This document shows positions 21,158 through 31,672 of a stretch of 64,000 bases of DNA, piece after piece. The stretch's first letter is position 1. Every line of letters starts with the position of its first letter. The position numbers and the translations under genes are program-made. Below the pieces are notes generated by a model. It made no database searches, had not been told where the DNA came from, and saw nothing but the letters and a program-made list of their open reading frames with translations. The stretch spans positions 1,736,014-1,800,013 of the forward strand of contig UESW01004372.1 of the NCBI GenBank assembly GCA_900491605.1, written 5' to 3'. This DNA comes from Calamus simplicifolius (lineage: Eukaryota > Streptophyta > Magnoliopsida > Arecales > Arecaceae).

Positions 21158-22260
21158 TGTTGGGGGTTAAAATAGACATTGCATTAATATCCGTGCGAGG
21201 CGGTTAAGGCCGACCTCTTCCCTTCGTCTCTCCCGGGCTTCCATAGCTCGGCCTCTCCGGGCTTCCATAGCTCGGCCCTTCCGGGCTCCCGTAGCTCGGC
21301 CTTCCCGGGCTTCCCTAGCTCGGCCCTTCCGGGCTTCCCTAGCTCGGCCCTTCCGGGCTCCCGTAGCTCGGCCTTCCCGGGCTCCCGTAGCTCGGCCTTC
21401 CCGGGCTTCCCTAGCTCGGCCCTTCCGGGCTTCCGTAGCTCGGCCTTCCCGGGCTTCCGTAGCTCGGCCTTCCCGGGCTTCCTTAGCTCGGCCTCTCCGG
21501 GCTTCCCTAGCTCGGTCCTTCCGGGCTTCCCTAGCTCGGCCCTTCCGGGCTTCCGTAGCTCGTTTCCCCCCGAGTCACCATGGCCCGGCTATGTTAAATG
21601 ATCCATAATCCAATACCCACCTTCGCGGAACCTGACGCGGGAGAGCCCATGCTTACCATAACAACATCCTAGACAAGGAATCATGTCGAAACGTGGCCTA
21701 GAACCTATCATAACTACCCCAGGCCTACTCAGCCAGATCTCAGTCATCAAGAAGCTCTCCTGGCCGTCGATCCCCTAACAAAGAGGATATGGATTCCAAC
21801 GGCCCCACAACGGCCTGATTCTATCCACCTCCGTATCCTAACAACCTCTGAACCTTCCAGAAGGCACTCAAGACACAGGTGACAGCCTATAACTACCACG
21901 CTGGGCTCAAGACACAGGTGACAGCCTATAACTACCGTGCTGGTAGATTCCCTCAGGTACGCGCTCTTGGACGCACACTCATACGTGCGCTCTCACTCTC
22001 CTGCCCTCAGGCCGGCAGCTCGTCGGTGCTCTTGCCTTCTAGGGCTCCCGATTGGCCGCCCCCGGAGAGGCCTCCCGAAGAGATCCACCTCCCCTTGTCT
22101 GGTTGATCGTCGATTTCTTCTCCACTAACTTGAGCGTCGGAGGGTCTTCCGCGGAGGGCCAACCCCAACGCCTCTCGCGCAAGGACTTTTTGTGCAGGTC
22201 CGCCCCCTCTTCCTGGAAATCGACCGCGCCCGAGTCGGAGGACGGATCCCGGCGATAACA
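21158..22260 (+). repeat. Tat-1 3' LTR
   Basis: Starts TGTTGGGGGTTAAAATAG after the polypurine tract and ends GGCGATAACA. Length 1103 bp. It includes a 24-bp tandem array (21232-21566). A 39-bp tandem duplication at about 21868-21945 doubles the TATA-like CCTATAACTACC. The last 130 bp align with the end of the Tat-2 LTR (30325-30450, other strand), and the first 45 bp share CATTGCATTAATATCCGTGC, which confirms both ends. Confidence 0.85.
21232..21566. repeat. 24-bp tandem array inside the Tat-1 LTR, 14 copies
   Basis: Unit TAGCTCGGCC(T/C)TTCCGGGCTTCC with small variation; 14 occurrences of TAGCTCG counted. It sits in U3, upstream of the TATA-like duplication. Confidence 0.9.
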
Positions 22261-24329
22261 ATTGCTATGTTTGAAAAGTCTTTCACGCATAACTTGTTTT
22301 ATATATATATATATATATATTTAATGAGTGTCGTCAGTGGACATGTTTTTGCTCGGTTTGAAAAGTCTTTCATGCCACTTTATTTCTTGTGAAGACATGC
22401 TGGTTCGGTTCCACAACATTCTGAATTTGAACTATAATGTGCAACTATATAATGCTATTCATTAAGGTGAAGTCAGTAGATATTATTGTATAAGATGATT
22501 TGGTAAATTTCATAAAATTTTGATTAGTTTTATTGGAAGGGTTTTGACCTTGTCTTTGTATCAGGTTGCTAATGAGCATTTTTTATGAAGTCTTCGATAG
22601 TTCAGTTGTCATTTCAGATGGGATGATCTAGTACCTTACTGTTTGATCACATCAATCATATTAACAACTTCACAATCTGCCCACTTTTTTTTTTAAGAAA
22701 AAAACATATTTTAAGGCTAGGAGGGGCTAAGCACCATCTTTACCATCCTATACGCACCCTACCCTTGGAGTTGACTCCTCTAACTAGAATCGGACGCCGT
22801 TCCCTTGCATGGCAAGGGGTGATACCATCAAACCAAGAGCTTGATGGTAATTTCCCTACTTTTTTTTTTTCAATTAAAGTTGTGTGTTTTGTAATGAATA
22901 AATATGGTATTGAAAAGTATATAATGAGGTCTATTGTCACGTAATATTGATACTACAATTATGATATCTACCTATGTGCTAAACGTAAAGATTGAATATA
23001 TTTGATTTTTGGTTTTTTTGATATATTGAGTCTCCTCTTATATGAGAATTGCTAATAGCTCAACAAAAGTAATAATAAATCGGTTCTTTTCTTTTTTTTA
23101 CTCTCCCTAAGTCCTTCGGAGCTTATAGAATGATTCAAAATCTTCTTGAATGTCATAAAACTACCTATATTTAGGATTTGATTTTTCTAAGAAAAATATA
23201 AATAAAATTGGCATAAATAAAACAAATATAAGAAATTTAACCACACAAGTTGATTCACCTAAAACTACCAAACATGTCCTTATTTTGGTCAGTCCTATCT
23301 GAAACCAAAACATCCTTTTCTTCAATTTTGGGGATATAGGGATAATGTTTTGGTGGAGTGCTTGGATTTCATATTTCATATTAACCATCACCAAAGTATT
23401 TTGGTTTAATTCTTGGCTTTTCTCTTCCATTTGATCAATATTGAAAACACAAGCAGAAGATTACTTATGGAAAATTTGCTGATATAATATTAATTTAATA
23501 TTTGACTATTCTGATATAGTATTAATTTTGGAATTAATTATTTATGTGAATAAAACTATACTATTGTCATTTTAAACGTTTGGCTGGATGCACTTCTACT
23601 TGGAAATAAATCCCCACTTGCATCGTTTTTGAAATGTAGCCAAATTTCTTTAAAGTGGATAAGATCTTTAGGAGGAACTCTTGGCATTTAAATTTTGAAA
23701 CTTTAATGTAATGCTCAAGTCCACCTATTAGTTTAATTAACTCATTAGTGAATCAAAATCACATTACCAAGAAATTTGAGTGAGTGAAAGTAATTAATTG
23801 GTAGCAAGTGAACTTAAGTTATAAGCACATAATACTTTATTTTCTATTCAATGTTAAACTAAATCTGGGATGTCATAATCTTCCCTCTTATAATGAGATG
23901 CCCTAGTCGTACGCCATAAGTTAGCCATAATCAACTCTGAGCTAAGTCATTAATATCATTGATGCTGTAAAGATGGCTCTACGTCGTGATAAAATTCTAC
24001 CAACATCCCATGAATAGCTATTTTCTCATGCCCATCAACTTTCGCATACTTGAATCAGCTCTCATACCATTTATAATGCTTCAAGCCCATTTGGTAGCCC
24101 AATTAACTCGTTAGCAAGCCAAAACCATATGGCCCAAAAACTTAAATAAAAATTAATTGATAACAAGTAAACTTGGGTTATAAGTATATAACACTTTCGT
24201 TTCTATCTAATGTGGAAATAAATGTGGAACTAAAATATAGTTTTGATACTAAAGCTCTCTCCAAAAGATTTATTCAAAGTTAACAGCATAAAGAAGAACC
24301 TAACAAGTCCTCAAAATAAGACATCATAT
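22261..24329. other. AT-rich spacer without genes
   Basis: No coding region seen. 22300-22320 is a TA microsatellite. 22358-22640 is the outer end of an inverted repeat whose partner is 49340-49640. About 22650-24235 has no counterpart in the partner arm, so it is either an insertion here or a loss there. A repeated sentence-like block (AATTGGTAGCAAGTGAACTT near 23800, with relatives near 24150 and 28420) marks decayed repeats. Confidence 0.6.
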
Positions 24330-24335
24330 TTTATT
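24330..24335 (-). terminator. Polyadenylation signal of the defensin gene
   Basis: AATAAA on the minus strand about 48 bases after the stop codon, within an AT-rich 3' end. It is conserved near 49060 in the pseudogene copy. Confidence 0.5.
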
Positions 24336-24382
24336 CTAAAAATTCAAGGACTATATGATCATCTCAATTGAAGATGACACTT

Positions 24383-24791
24383 TTAGCATTCTACGGTGCA
24401 TTTGCATGTGCCCAAAAAGTGGTTGCAATGTCCTCCTTGGCATTTCTTATTGCCACAATATTCTTTTTGGCATGTATAATCACAATCATCACTGGTAAAG
24501 CATGGGCCTAAAAAGCCACTGCTTTTATACTCACAAATTGCTGCTCGAACTATCATTATTTTTATTTCTGTTAAAAGAAAACATATGAACATAGTTAAAA
24601 ATTAGTCAATTAAACATATAAAGTCTTCAAATATATATATATACACTTGAAATCAAGAAAAGAAACTACAATTAGATATTAAAATATATAAAAAGAAGAT
24701 GATGAAGAATAAGGAAAAGATAAGAACCAAAGGCTATGCCGAAGAATAAGAGCAAAAATATAATTAGGAGCATTCGTCGAGAGCATTCCAT
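24383..24791 (-). CDS. Plant defensin with ten cysteines, two exons
   Basis: Exon 1 is 24791-24728: ATG, then a hydrophobic signal peptide (LLIIFLLLFFGIAFG), placing the product in the secretory pathway. The intron is 24727-24568 (GT...CAG, phase 1) and exon 2 is 24567-24383. The total is 82 residues, normal for the family. The mature part begins near the first cysteine (ICEYKSSGFLGPC) and keeps the defensin spacing C-x10-C-x5-C-x3-C ... C-x6-C-x-C-x3-C, with GGHC. Between the fourth cysteine and GGHC the loop is 4-5 residues longer than usual and holds two additional cysteines (YCGNKKC), making ten. An intron after the signal peptide is typical of plant defensins. TATA box at 24864-24872 and AATAAA at 24330-24335 complete the gene. 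Defensins act against fungi or in signalling; the target is unknown. Confidence 0.82.
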
Positions 24792-24863
24792 TGCAATATA
24801 CTAGCTAACACAAAATTTGTAAAGAGAGCAATAGATGAGACAAGAAAAAAAAAAATCAGTACC

Positions 24864-24872
24864 ATATATATA
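24864..24872 (-). promoter_or_regulatory. TATA box of the defensin gene
   Basis: CTATATATA on the minus strand, 73 bases before the ATG at 24791, giving a predicted short 5' leader starting near 24835. The matching arm at about 48570 keeps the same box. Confidence 0.6.
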
Positions 24873-24899
24873 GACAGAGGTATGGGTGAAAACTAAAAT

Positions 24900-27229
24900 A
24901 AATTTTTATAATTAATAGTAATAATACTAAAAATAGTGGTAATAATTATATTAATAATTATTATTACTCTTGATCGATGAATCTTTTCAGATTCAATGCA
25001 TTTTTTTAGATTTAGTGCTTAATGATAAACCTCTTCAGATTTAGTGCATCTCTTTGTATTCGGAACTAATTTAATTTTTTTATAAAAAATAATATAATTA
25101 TATATTTTTTATTTTAGATGTAAGTATTTAAGTCTTAAATCTTAATACCCAGAGATTGTCTTCTCAATTTGTGTAGAGGTAGTTTCCATGTAAGAATTTA
25201 AGTCCTAATTTCTAGAGATTGTTACCTTGATTTGTGTGGAGGTAATTTCCTACATTCTGGTTACTCCGATTTGGAGCTATCAACTTGCCTTTCACAGTGA
25301 CGTATCCCCAACCTCTATTCCATTTGCTGATTCCCATCTTGCTCATTGGGCCCCACAGATCAAAGGCACGTTCATGGAACTAAAATATACCTTTGATCCT
25401 GAAGCTCTCACTCGAAATTTATTTTGACCTTCAAATTTTTAATTATTATATTTTAATCTTTTATATTTTAAAAATATTGCATTTAGGACATTTGAGTATA
25501 TTAAGTCAGTTAAAATTTATGGAATAACTTATGCGTCATTTTTAATATGAATACAGGAATTGATTGTTTCCATCAATTTACCTAATCTATGTAATAATTG
25601 TTAGGAATGCAGCAACTTTTAAAGCATAAGATCCCAAATTTTACTTAAAATTTATTTTCATTTTCAAATTTCCAATGATTAAACTTTAATATATATCTCA
25701 TATTTTAAAAATATTATATTTTAAACATCGGTTAAAATTGATAGAATAGCTTACCTATTGTATACATGGAATAATTGATTCAATCAATTTTACTTAACTT
25801 ATATATCAAGATGTTAGGAATGAATTACTTCATGTATATAATAGGTAAGCTATTCTATACATGGAGTAATTGATTCAATCAATTTTACTTAACCTATATA
25901 TCAAGATGTTAGGAATGAATTACTCCATGTATATAATAGGTAAGCTATTCTATACATGGAGTAATTGATTCGATCAATTTTACTTAACCTATATATGAAT
26001 GCAATATCCTTAAAATATGATGGATTAAATTGTAGCAATTGAAAGTAAGAAGACCAAAGTATATTTTTACCAAAAAAATATATTAAGACTACATGGGAAA
26101 AAAAATTATATCTAAGGCTTATTCATGTATCATTGGAGAAAGAAATATTCTTATATTCATAAAATTTATTCAATTAAGCATATTTTTGACAGCCATTATA
26201 AGTGATCTAATAGACCATTTTAGCTAGCATGACAAATGTGAATAATGTTGAAATCGCATATATGGCATTAAGACTAGTGAAGGATAAAAAAATTGAGAGC
26301 AAAAATGCTATTTTTTCCACCTCTCACCTCTATGTCTATGCAAATTCTCTCATCACTACTATTTTTTACCTTCTATCACTGTTAGAATGATTCGTTATGT
26401 CACCATTGATGGCTATAAAAAATATATTTAGTTAAATAATGTTTAATGAGTTGATATGCTTAATAAACAAATCAATGAAAAATCCTTTCATATGCTTCTG
26501 ATATAATTATTCAAAAAAAGAAAAAAATAGCTGAGGATTAATTACTATAAAATTGCAAGGTGAGATATTTACTCCTTCATCCTTCAACCGCCATTCGCCT
26601 CTCAACTTCCCAACCAATGGAAATGGGCAAGAGTTTTTTATTTAATACAAAGATATATTAACATCACGAGAAACGGTACCATTGCCTTTTAGGTTTGCTT
26701 GTGAGAAATGTATTCTATTTTTTTTGAAAAAAATTAAATATTTTTTAAAGCTGTATTTGATGTGTGGATGCAAGTTAAGGAAATCCAAAATCTTATAAGC
26801 TCAAATCTAATATATTTAATAAACAAAATAAAAATAAAAATAAAAATTTAATTTTTTTTATTAAAGAAATAAACTGATCTGATTAATATTATTTATTTAT
26901 TAAACATGTCATATTAGATTGAATGAGCTAAATAAATTGAGTGATTTTTTAATGAATTACATGAATTTAAAATAGTTTAAATAGATCGAATTAAATATGT
27001 TAAGTAGGATTTGAAAGATTAACCGGATCTTAAATAAGTTAAATCGATCAAGTTAACTCAATTATTAAATGGATTGAAATATGTTAAACGAATCAGATAT
27101 GTAAAACAACATTCAATCCATTTAATAAATAAATAAATATCAATAGATTCATCCAATTAATAACCTAAGCTTTTTTATGCTAAATAAAAATTTATTTTAA
27201 GTAGTAAAACTAAAACTGAATACATGAAA
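24900..27229. other. AT-rich spacer with 95-bp tandem repeats
   Basis: No gene found. 25757-25990 holds about two and a half copies of a 95-bp unit. Unit edges contain TACTCCATGTATA next to TATACATGGAGTA, so the joints are palindromic. The same block, inverted, is at 47450-47710. The rest is low-complexity A/T with many TTTAAAT-like stretches. Confidence 0.6.
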
Positions 27230-27905
27230 TATAATTTTAGTGAAAGTAGAATTACAAATGAAGAAACAGTGGAGATTGCAAGCTAAGAGATACTAAGGAG
27301 TAAAAAATTTAGGTATTTGGGATCAATTATCCAGAAAAAAAGTGAAATAGGTAAAGATGTGAATCATAAAGTTAAAGTAGGATGGATTAAATTGAGGAGT
27401 GCTTCGGAAGTATTGTATGATGCATCCCATTAAAATTAAAAAAAATTCTATAAAACTGCTATTAAGCAGCTATACTATATAGAACATAGTATTGGATAAT
27501 ACTGAAATAACATATGAATAAATTAAGTATAACAAAAATGCACATGTTAAGATGGATATGTGGTAAAACTTTAAAAGATAGAATTAAAAATAAACATATA
27601 CGAGAAATTATAGAAGTAGCTCCAATTGAAGATAAAATGAGAGAAAATCGATTACGACGGTTTAGACATATACAACAAAGATCTTTAGATGCTTCAGTTA
27701 GAAAGAGTAATCTTTTAACAATCCATGATAGGAATAGAGATAAAGATCGATCTAAACTAATATGGACAGTAATAATTAAAAAAGATATAATTATTTATAA
27801 TTTAAGTGTCGATTTAGTTTCGAATAGAGTAGAGTACTAGAGGAAGCATATTTATGTAGCCGACCCTATGTAGTTGGAAAAAGGCTTAGATCAGTTGAGT
27901 ATACA
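27230..27905 (+). mobile_element. Decayed LINE reverse-transcriptase 3' end
   Basis: The longest open part (27514-27840) reads KMHMLRWICGKTLKDRIKNK, then APIEDKMRENRLRRFRHIQ, the well-known C-terminal tail of plant non-LTR (LINE) reverse transcriptases. Upstream, across several frame breaks, the preceding LINE segment can be recognised (VFGINYPEKK near 27310, IPLKLK near 27430). After the ORF the sequence GTAGCCGACCCTATGTAGTTGG resembles the continuing LINE 3' end. No poly-A tail or flanking duplication was found. It is a dead, 5'-truncated fragment. Confidence 0.75.
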
Positions 27906-29310
27906 GTTGAGTTAAAATTTTATTTTAAGTACACCTAATTGGAAGGAGTGATCCTTGCTGCTTTAGAATAATTTATTTTATAGAATAAATTATTTGTTGA
28001 TATTTAATCAATTGTATAAGTGGAGAAATAATTAAAAATATTTATTTTTGTAGTTATTTAGATTCTGTTATAGGAACAAAATTGTCTTCTTATTTTGCAT
28101 ATATTGAAAGATGGATGAGGAAAAAATTATAATTACAAAAAGAAAAATCTATTTTAATATTTCATTATTTTGATATAATATTATTTGTGGAGTTAATGAT
28201 TATCTGAATAGAACTATACCATTGTGTTTGGTTGGATACTCTTCTATTTGGAACAATAGTTGTTTATTGGCTAAAACATGCTTTTATTCCTCGATTTTTT
28301 TAATTAAAAATATATTTAATTCTTAAATTTTTAATTGCTAAAATTTGATTCCTTTATAATATGTTTTAAATTCATATGTTGATTGTTAGCAAACTAAAAT
28401 CATATAGCGCTTGAAACTCGACTACAAGTTAATTGGTAGCGGATGAACTTGAGTTATAAGCATTTTAAATTTCTTTTCCATCTTATATGAAACTATTTTT
28501 AGGGTTTTACAATAGCAATGTTTTAAGTCTATTTACTAATCCAATTAACTTATAGCCGAAACGACGTAACCCTTAAAATTCAAGTGAATGTTATTTGAAC
28601 CAACAAGTAAGCCTGAAGCTTTACATTCTCATATTCTAAAAATATTATATTTTTAATATTTTATTGCATGCATGAAGTCAGTTAAAATTGACGAAATAAC
28701 TAGCATGCCAATTAAGTTAGTAGGAGCCTCAGTAAAAATCCACATGTTCATGCTAAATTGATATATTAACTATTTCAATAATTTAATTATAATATTTTTA
28801 GATCCCATTTTGAATTAGCTATCATAAATTTTGAAATGCTTTTTACGTAGCTATTTTCTAACAAGATATCTGTTGGCCAACAGATGAAGCTAGGATATGA
28901 TATAGTCTCTTAAAATATATACAAAAAATTAACTATAATTATTTAAAATTTAAAAATTTAAAAATGAATTTTAAGTGAAAGTTTGGGAATCAAAAAATAT
29001 TTTTATCTTATTTATTTGTTTGCTCGTTCAAGCACGTGGCCAATCTCTTGCACGCACTTCCAAATCTTATCAACTAAAAGTATATAAAATTAATTGTTAG
29101 CCGGTTAAGTTTTGGTGAAGGTCAATGGAGTGGTTGTCCATGGCACTAGATATTGGAGTTTAGCTCAACAAAAGTTTGTGCTTTTTGGACTTTGCATGAT
29201 TTTTTTTAATGAGTTGAGAAAGTTTGTAGAAAACAACAAAGTTATTTGTAACGCATGCACATTAATTAGTAGAGGTCTCATGGGGCTATTTTGGGAACTG
29301 CAGCAATGTC
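27906..29310. other. AT-rich spacer without genes
   Basis: No coding signal beyond short chance frames. It contains decayed copies of the repeat seen near 23700-24200 (TTAATTGGTAGCGGATGAACTTGAG near 28420, and similar text at 28560). Confidence 0.5.
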
Positions 29311-30144
29311 CTGGTTTAATCCTCCACTGGTCGCAATCATCAAATACCGATTGGCTTGAGTGATAGCTTCAGCTTCCGTAAACAATTGAAATCAACTAAC
29401 AACAATGCTGCCGCGAAATAAATTACAATTAAATAGAATAAAAATGAATCAATAATATCATTTAAAACTAAAAACTCAACCAACACAAATCATAAACCTC
29501 AAAATCATATTCGATTTCCATGTAATCTCTGCTTTTCGATTACATTTTCCAGCTAAAAAAATTCCATATATTTTTTTTAAATGTTAACACATACTCGGGA
29601 ATTCACTGCTCGCATTGCTGCATCCATGGAAGTACTTAGCCTGCTTCGAACCCCACAGATCACTCACCGGACTCCCTCCCCCCTCCACTCTATATATATA
29701 TGCATACGAAAAAGTAAAATAAAATAAAAGACAAAAAAAAAAATTTTTGAAACAAAGCTTCAGCCCAATCAAGCTAGGGAACAAAAGCTACAAACCGGGA
29801 CACTAAACGTATCAGCAGCGACCAAGTTCCTCTGCAGCTCCGCCGGATTCTTTAGCTAAAACATGGAACAAAAATGGCAATGAGAAAATCGAAGAAGAAA
29901 AGCGATGGAGAAAGAGAAAGGATTCATGGAGTACAAGGAGGGAGGGGTGGTTGGGACAGCAGCGGCAGAAGAGGGGCCGGGTGGGGGAAGGAGGGGTGGT
30001 CGGGGAGGGGAGGGGCGGGGCGAGAATGGAGAGCAAGGCGAAGACGACGAGGATCAGCAGCGCGGCAGCGGAGAGCGCATGGTTCGGCTGGGATTACCCG
30101 CCGATCGTGGTGGCACCGTTGCTGCAAGCCCATGTCTTCCTCTT
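29311..30144 (-). pseudogene. O-fucosyltransferase-like gene, broken 5' part (copy 1)
   Basis: On the minus strand, short exons separated by AT-rich introns match plant GDP-fucose protein O-fucosyltransferase-like proteins. They are a hydrophobic N-terminal segment (ALLILVVFALLSILAPPLP, about 30070-30010; membrane anchor), an exon of exactly 60 bases at 29855-29796 (LKNPAELQRNLVAADTFSVP, phase 0), an exon at about 29689-29595 (DLWGSKQAKYFHGCSNAS) and one at 29372-29311 (NRYLMIATSGGLNQ). The GGLNQ motif is the conserved start of the catalytic domain. After NQ the sequence diverges instead of continuing QRTG, so this copy is truncated. These enzymes are Golgi type II membrane proteins. A second copy lies at 49768-50345 plus 57397-57640. 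Confidence 0.65.
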
Positions 30145-30146
30145 CT

Positions 30147-30154
30147 TATTTATA
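30147..30154 (-). promoter_or_regulatory. TATA box of the O-fucosyltransferase-like fragment
   Basis: TATAAATA on the minus strand, upstream of the first hydrophobic exon. The second copy keeps it near 57637-57644. Confidence 0.45.
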
Positions 30155-30324
30155 AAGCTTTCTCGTTCAAATACAACAGCAATGGCGACGAATTCTTCCA
30201 CTCCGGCGACGATGTACTATTCCATTGGAAGCACAACTCCGAGGGTGAAGAAAAATATTAAGAGAGAGAGGAGGAGAGTATGGTTTGGTTGTTTGTTTTA
30301 GTCGTCAGGTTAGGAGTTCGGAAG

Positions 30325-31227
30325 TGTTGCCATAGAAATTCGTTCTTCAACTCGGGTGCAGCTCGCCTTCGGATTCAGACCTCAATCTCTCATTCGGGTG
30401 GAGCCTGCAAGACAGTCCTCACGCAGAAAGCATTGGAGGTGGCCCTCTATGGATGATCCTCCGATGCCCAAGTCAGTAAAGATTCACAGCAAGCAGATAT
30501 GAGGAGAAGGCTCTCGCAGAAGAGTCCCTCTAGGAAGGCCACTCGAGGTGCCGAGGAGCTCTGTTGGAGCTTCAATGGAGTTTTTCAGTGAAGGAGTGAG
30601 CATACCTAAAAGAATTTCGAGAAAGGTATTTATAGACTGTCCGAATATTGGCAGTTTGTTCACCTGATTATTTGAATGTGTCTTGGGATATGAGAAACTA
30701 GAATAATGGGAATCTGATTGGAATCAAGTTTGTTACGAGGTCGGTGAGATTCAAATCCTATTCGTTAAGAGGATCGACGGCTGAAGAGGCTGATTTTGGA
30801 GCTTTGAGATTCGATTATTCTGTTATCTGGCTATTTACGGGAAATAGGCTGTACTTGGCTCGATTTCCCTTTTGAGACGATGAGAGCTGACGTGGTCAAG
30901 GGTCATATTTGACTTTTGGCTACTTTGGGCCCGCCAAGGCATGAGAATGGGTTGACCTGACCAAGATAAGGCCGAGGTATAAGAATGGTTCGCCCCTGGC
31001 CAACACAAGGCCGAGGCATGAGAATGGTTCGCCCCTAGCCGAGATAAGGCCGAGGCATAAGAATGGTTCGGCACTGCCAAGATGAGGAGGTGGCTCAGCT
31101 CTGTCAGGGTGAAGAAATTTTGTCTTTTTTTGAGTATGGCATTTAGCAGGCGGAAATCGAAAGTGATCCTAATCTTTTTTACATGTGCACGGATATTAAT
31201 GCAATGGCAATTTTGTCCCTCATAACA
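30325..31227 (-). repeat. Tat-2 3' LTR
   Basis: On the minus strand it starts TGTTATGAGGGAC right after the polypurine tract and ends TTTCTATGGCAACA at 30325; length 903 bp. A TATA box (TATAAATA, plus coordinates 30627-30634) fits the U3/R border. U3 carries about four 40-bp repeats (30930-31100) with GGCCGAGGC. The first 485 bp from the 30325 end occur again at 57814-58295. A second polypurine-like copy (CCCTCCACTCCTTAG) at about 31325-31340 shows a local ~100-bp duplication. Confidence 0.8.
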
Positions 31228-31672
31228 TACCCTCCACTCCTTAGTTCGAAGCGTAGGCTTAGGCATAGGGAGTAGAATGCTAGGCGGCTTTATCCGATTG
31301 GAGGAATTCACCCCTCATCACATACCCTCCACTCCTTAGTTTGAAGCATAAGCTTAGGCATATGGACTAGAATGCTAGGCGGCTTTATCCGATTGGAGGA
31401 AATCAAACAGGCAGAGACGTGCTATGGAGCTTTCATATACGTCAGGCCATCGCTTCATCATTTCTTTCCATTGCACGAGGAGAAAACCTCTCGCCTTCCA
31501 TTGTCGGCCATAGGCAAAATGGCATGTGACGGGCTCAAGGTCTGACGATGCATGGGGATTCTTTCTTCGTCGAAACGGTTTAAAAAGGGTTGAGTGGTAT
31601 TGTCTTTTGCTACGTTTTTTCTCTATCTTCTTCCTCCTCAACAGATAGAACACCTTCGACCCAATACTAAAC

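Larger units (their letters stand above)
1..22260 (+). mobile_element. Ty3/gypsy Tat-lineage LTR retrotransposon (Tat-1), 3' part, split by a nested copia element
   Basis: Read in order: end of reverse transcriptase, RNase H, a second (archaeal-type) RNase H, integrase, a long tandem array, antisense genes, a polypurine tract and a 3' LTR ending in CA at 22260. The dual RNase H and the antisense gene downstream of pol are known marks of the Tat branch (Retand/RIRE2/Grande type). The 5' LTR, gag, protease and most of RT lie left of the window. A copia element occupies 2378-12344. The base after the LTR starts the possible duplicated target ATTGC. Nonsense and frameshift changes show the copy is dead. 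Tat-1 has the same plan as Tat-2 at 30325-41105, but the LTR sequences have diverged strongly. Confidence 0.85.
22358..27118 (+). repeat. Arm A of a large inverted duplication
   Basis: Read on the opposite strand it matches 46318-49640. Clear blocks: 22358-22640 with 49640-49340, 24240-24800 with 49150-48650, 24860-27118 with 48570-46318. The matches include the defensin gene, the 95-bp tandem repeats and the outer AT-rich flanks. Arm A is about 4.8 kb and arm B about 3.3 kb because about 1.6 kb is unpaired. The arms are about 19 kb apart. Confidence 0.85.

Noticed and set aside
29112..29363. Plus-strand frame of 83 codons (MVKVNGVVVHGTRYW...)
   Set aside because: No family, AT-rich spacer, and it overlaps the O-fucosyltransferase exon on the other strand.
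29874..30301. Plus-strand frames such as MESKAKTTRISSAAAESAWFGWD, present in both copies
   Set aside because: They are antisense to the O-fucosyltransferase exons, whose splice signals and family motifs are on the minus strand. Conservation is explained by the duplication.
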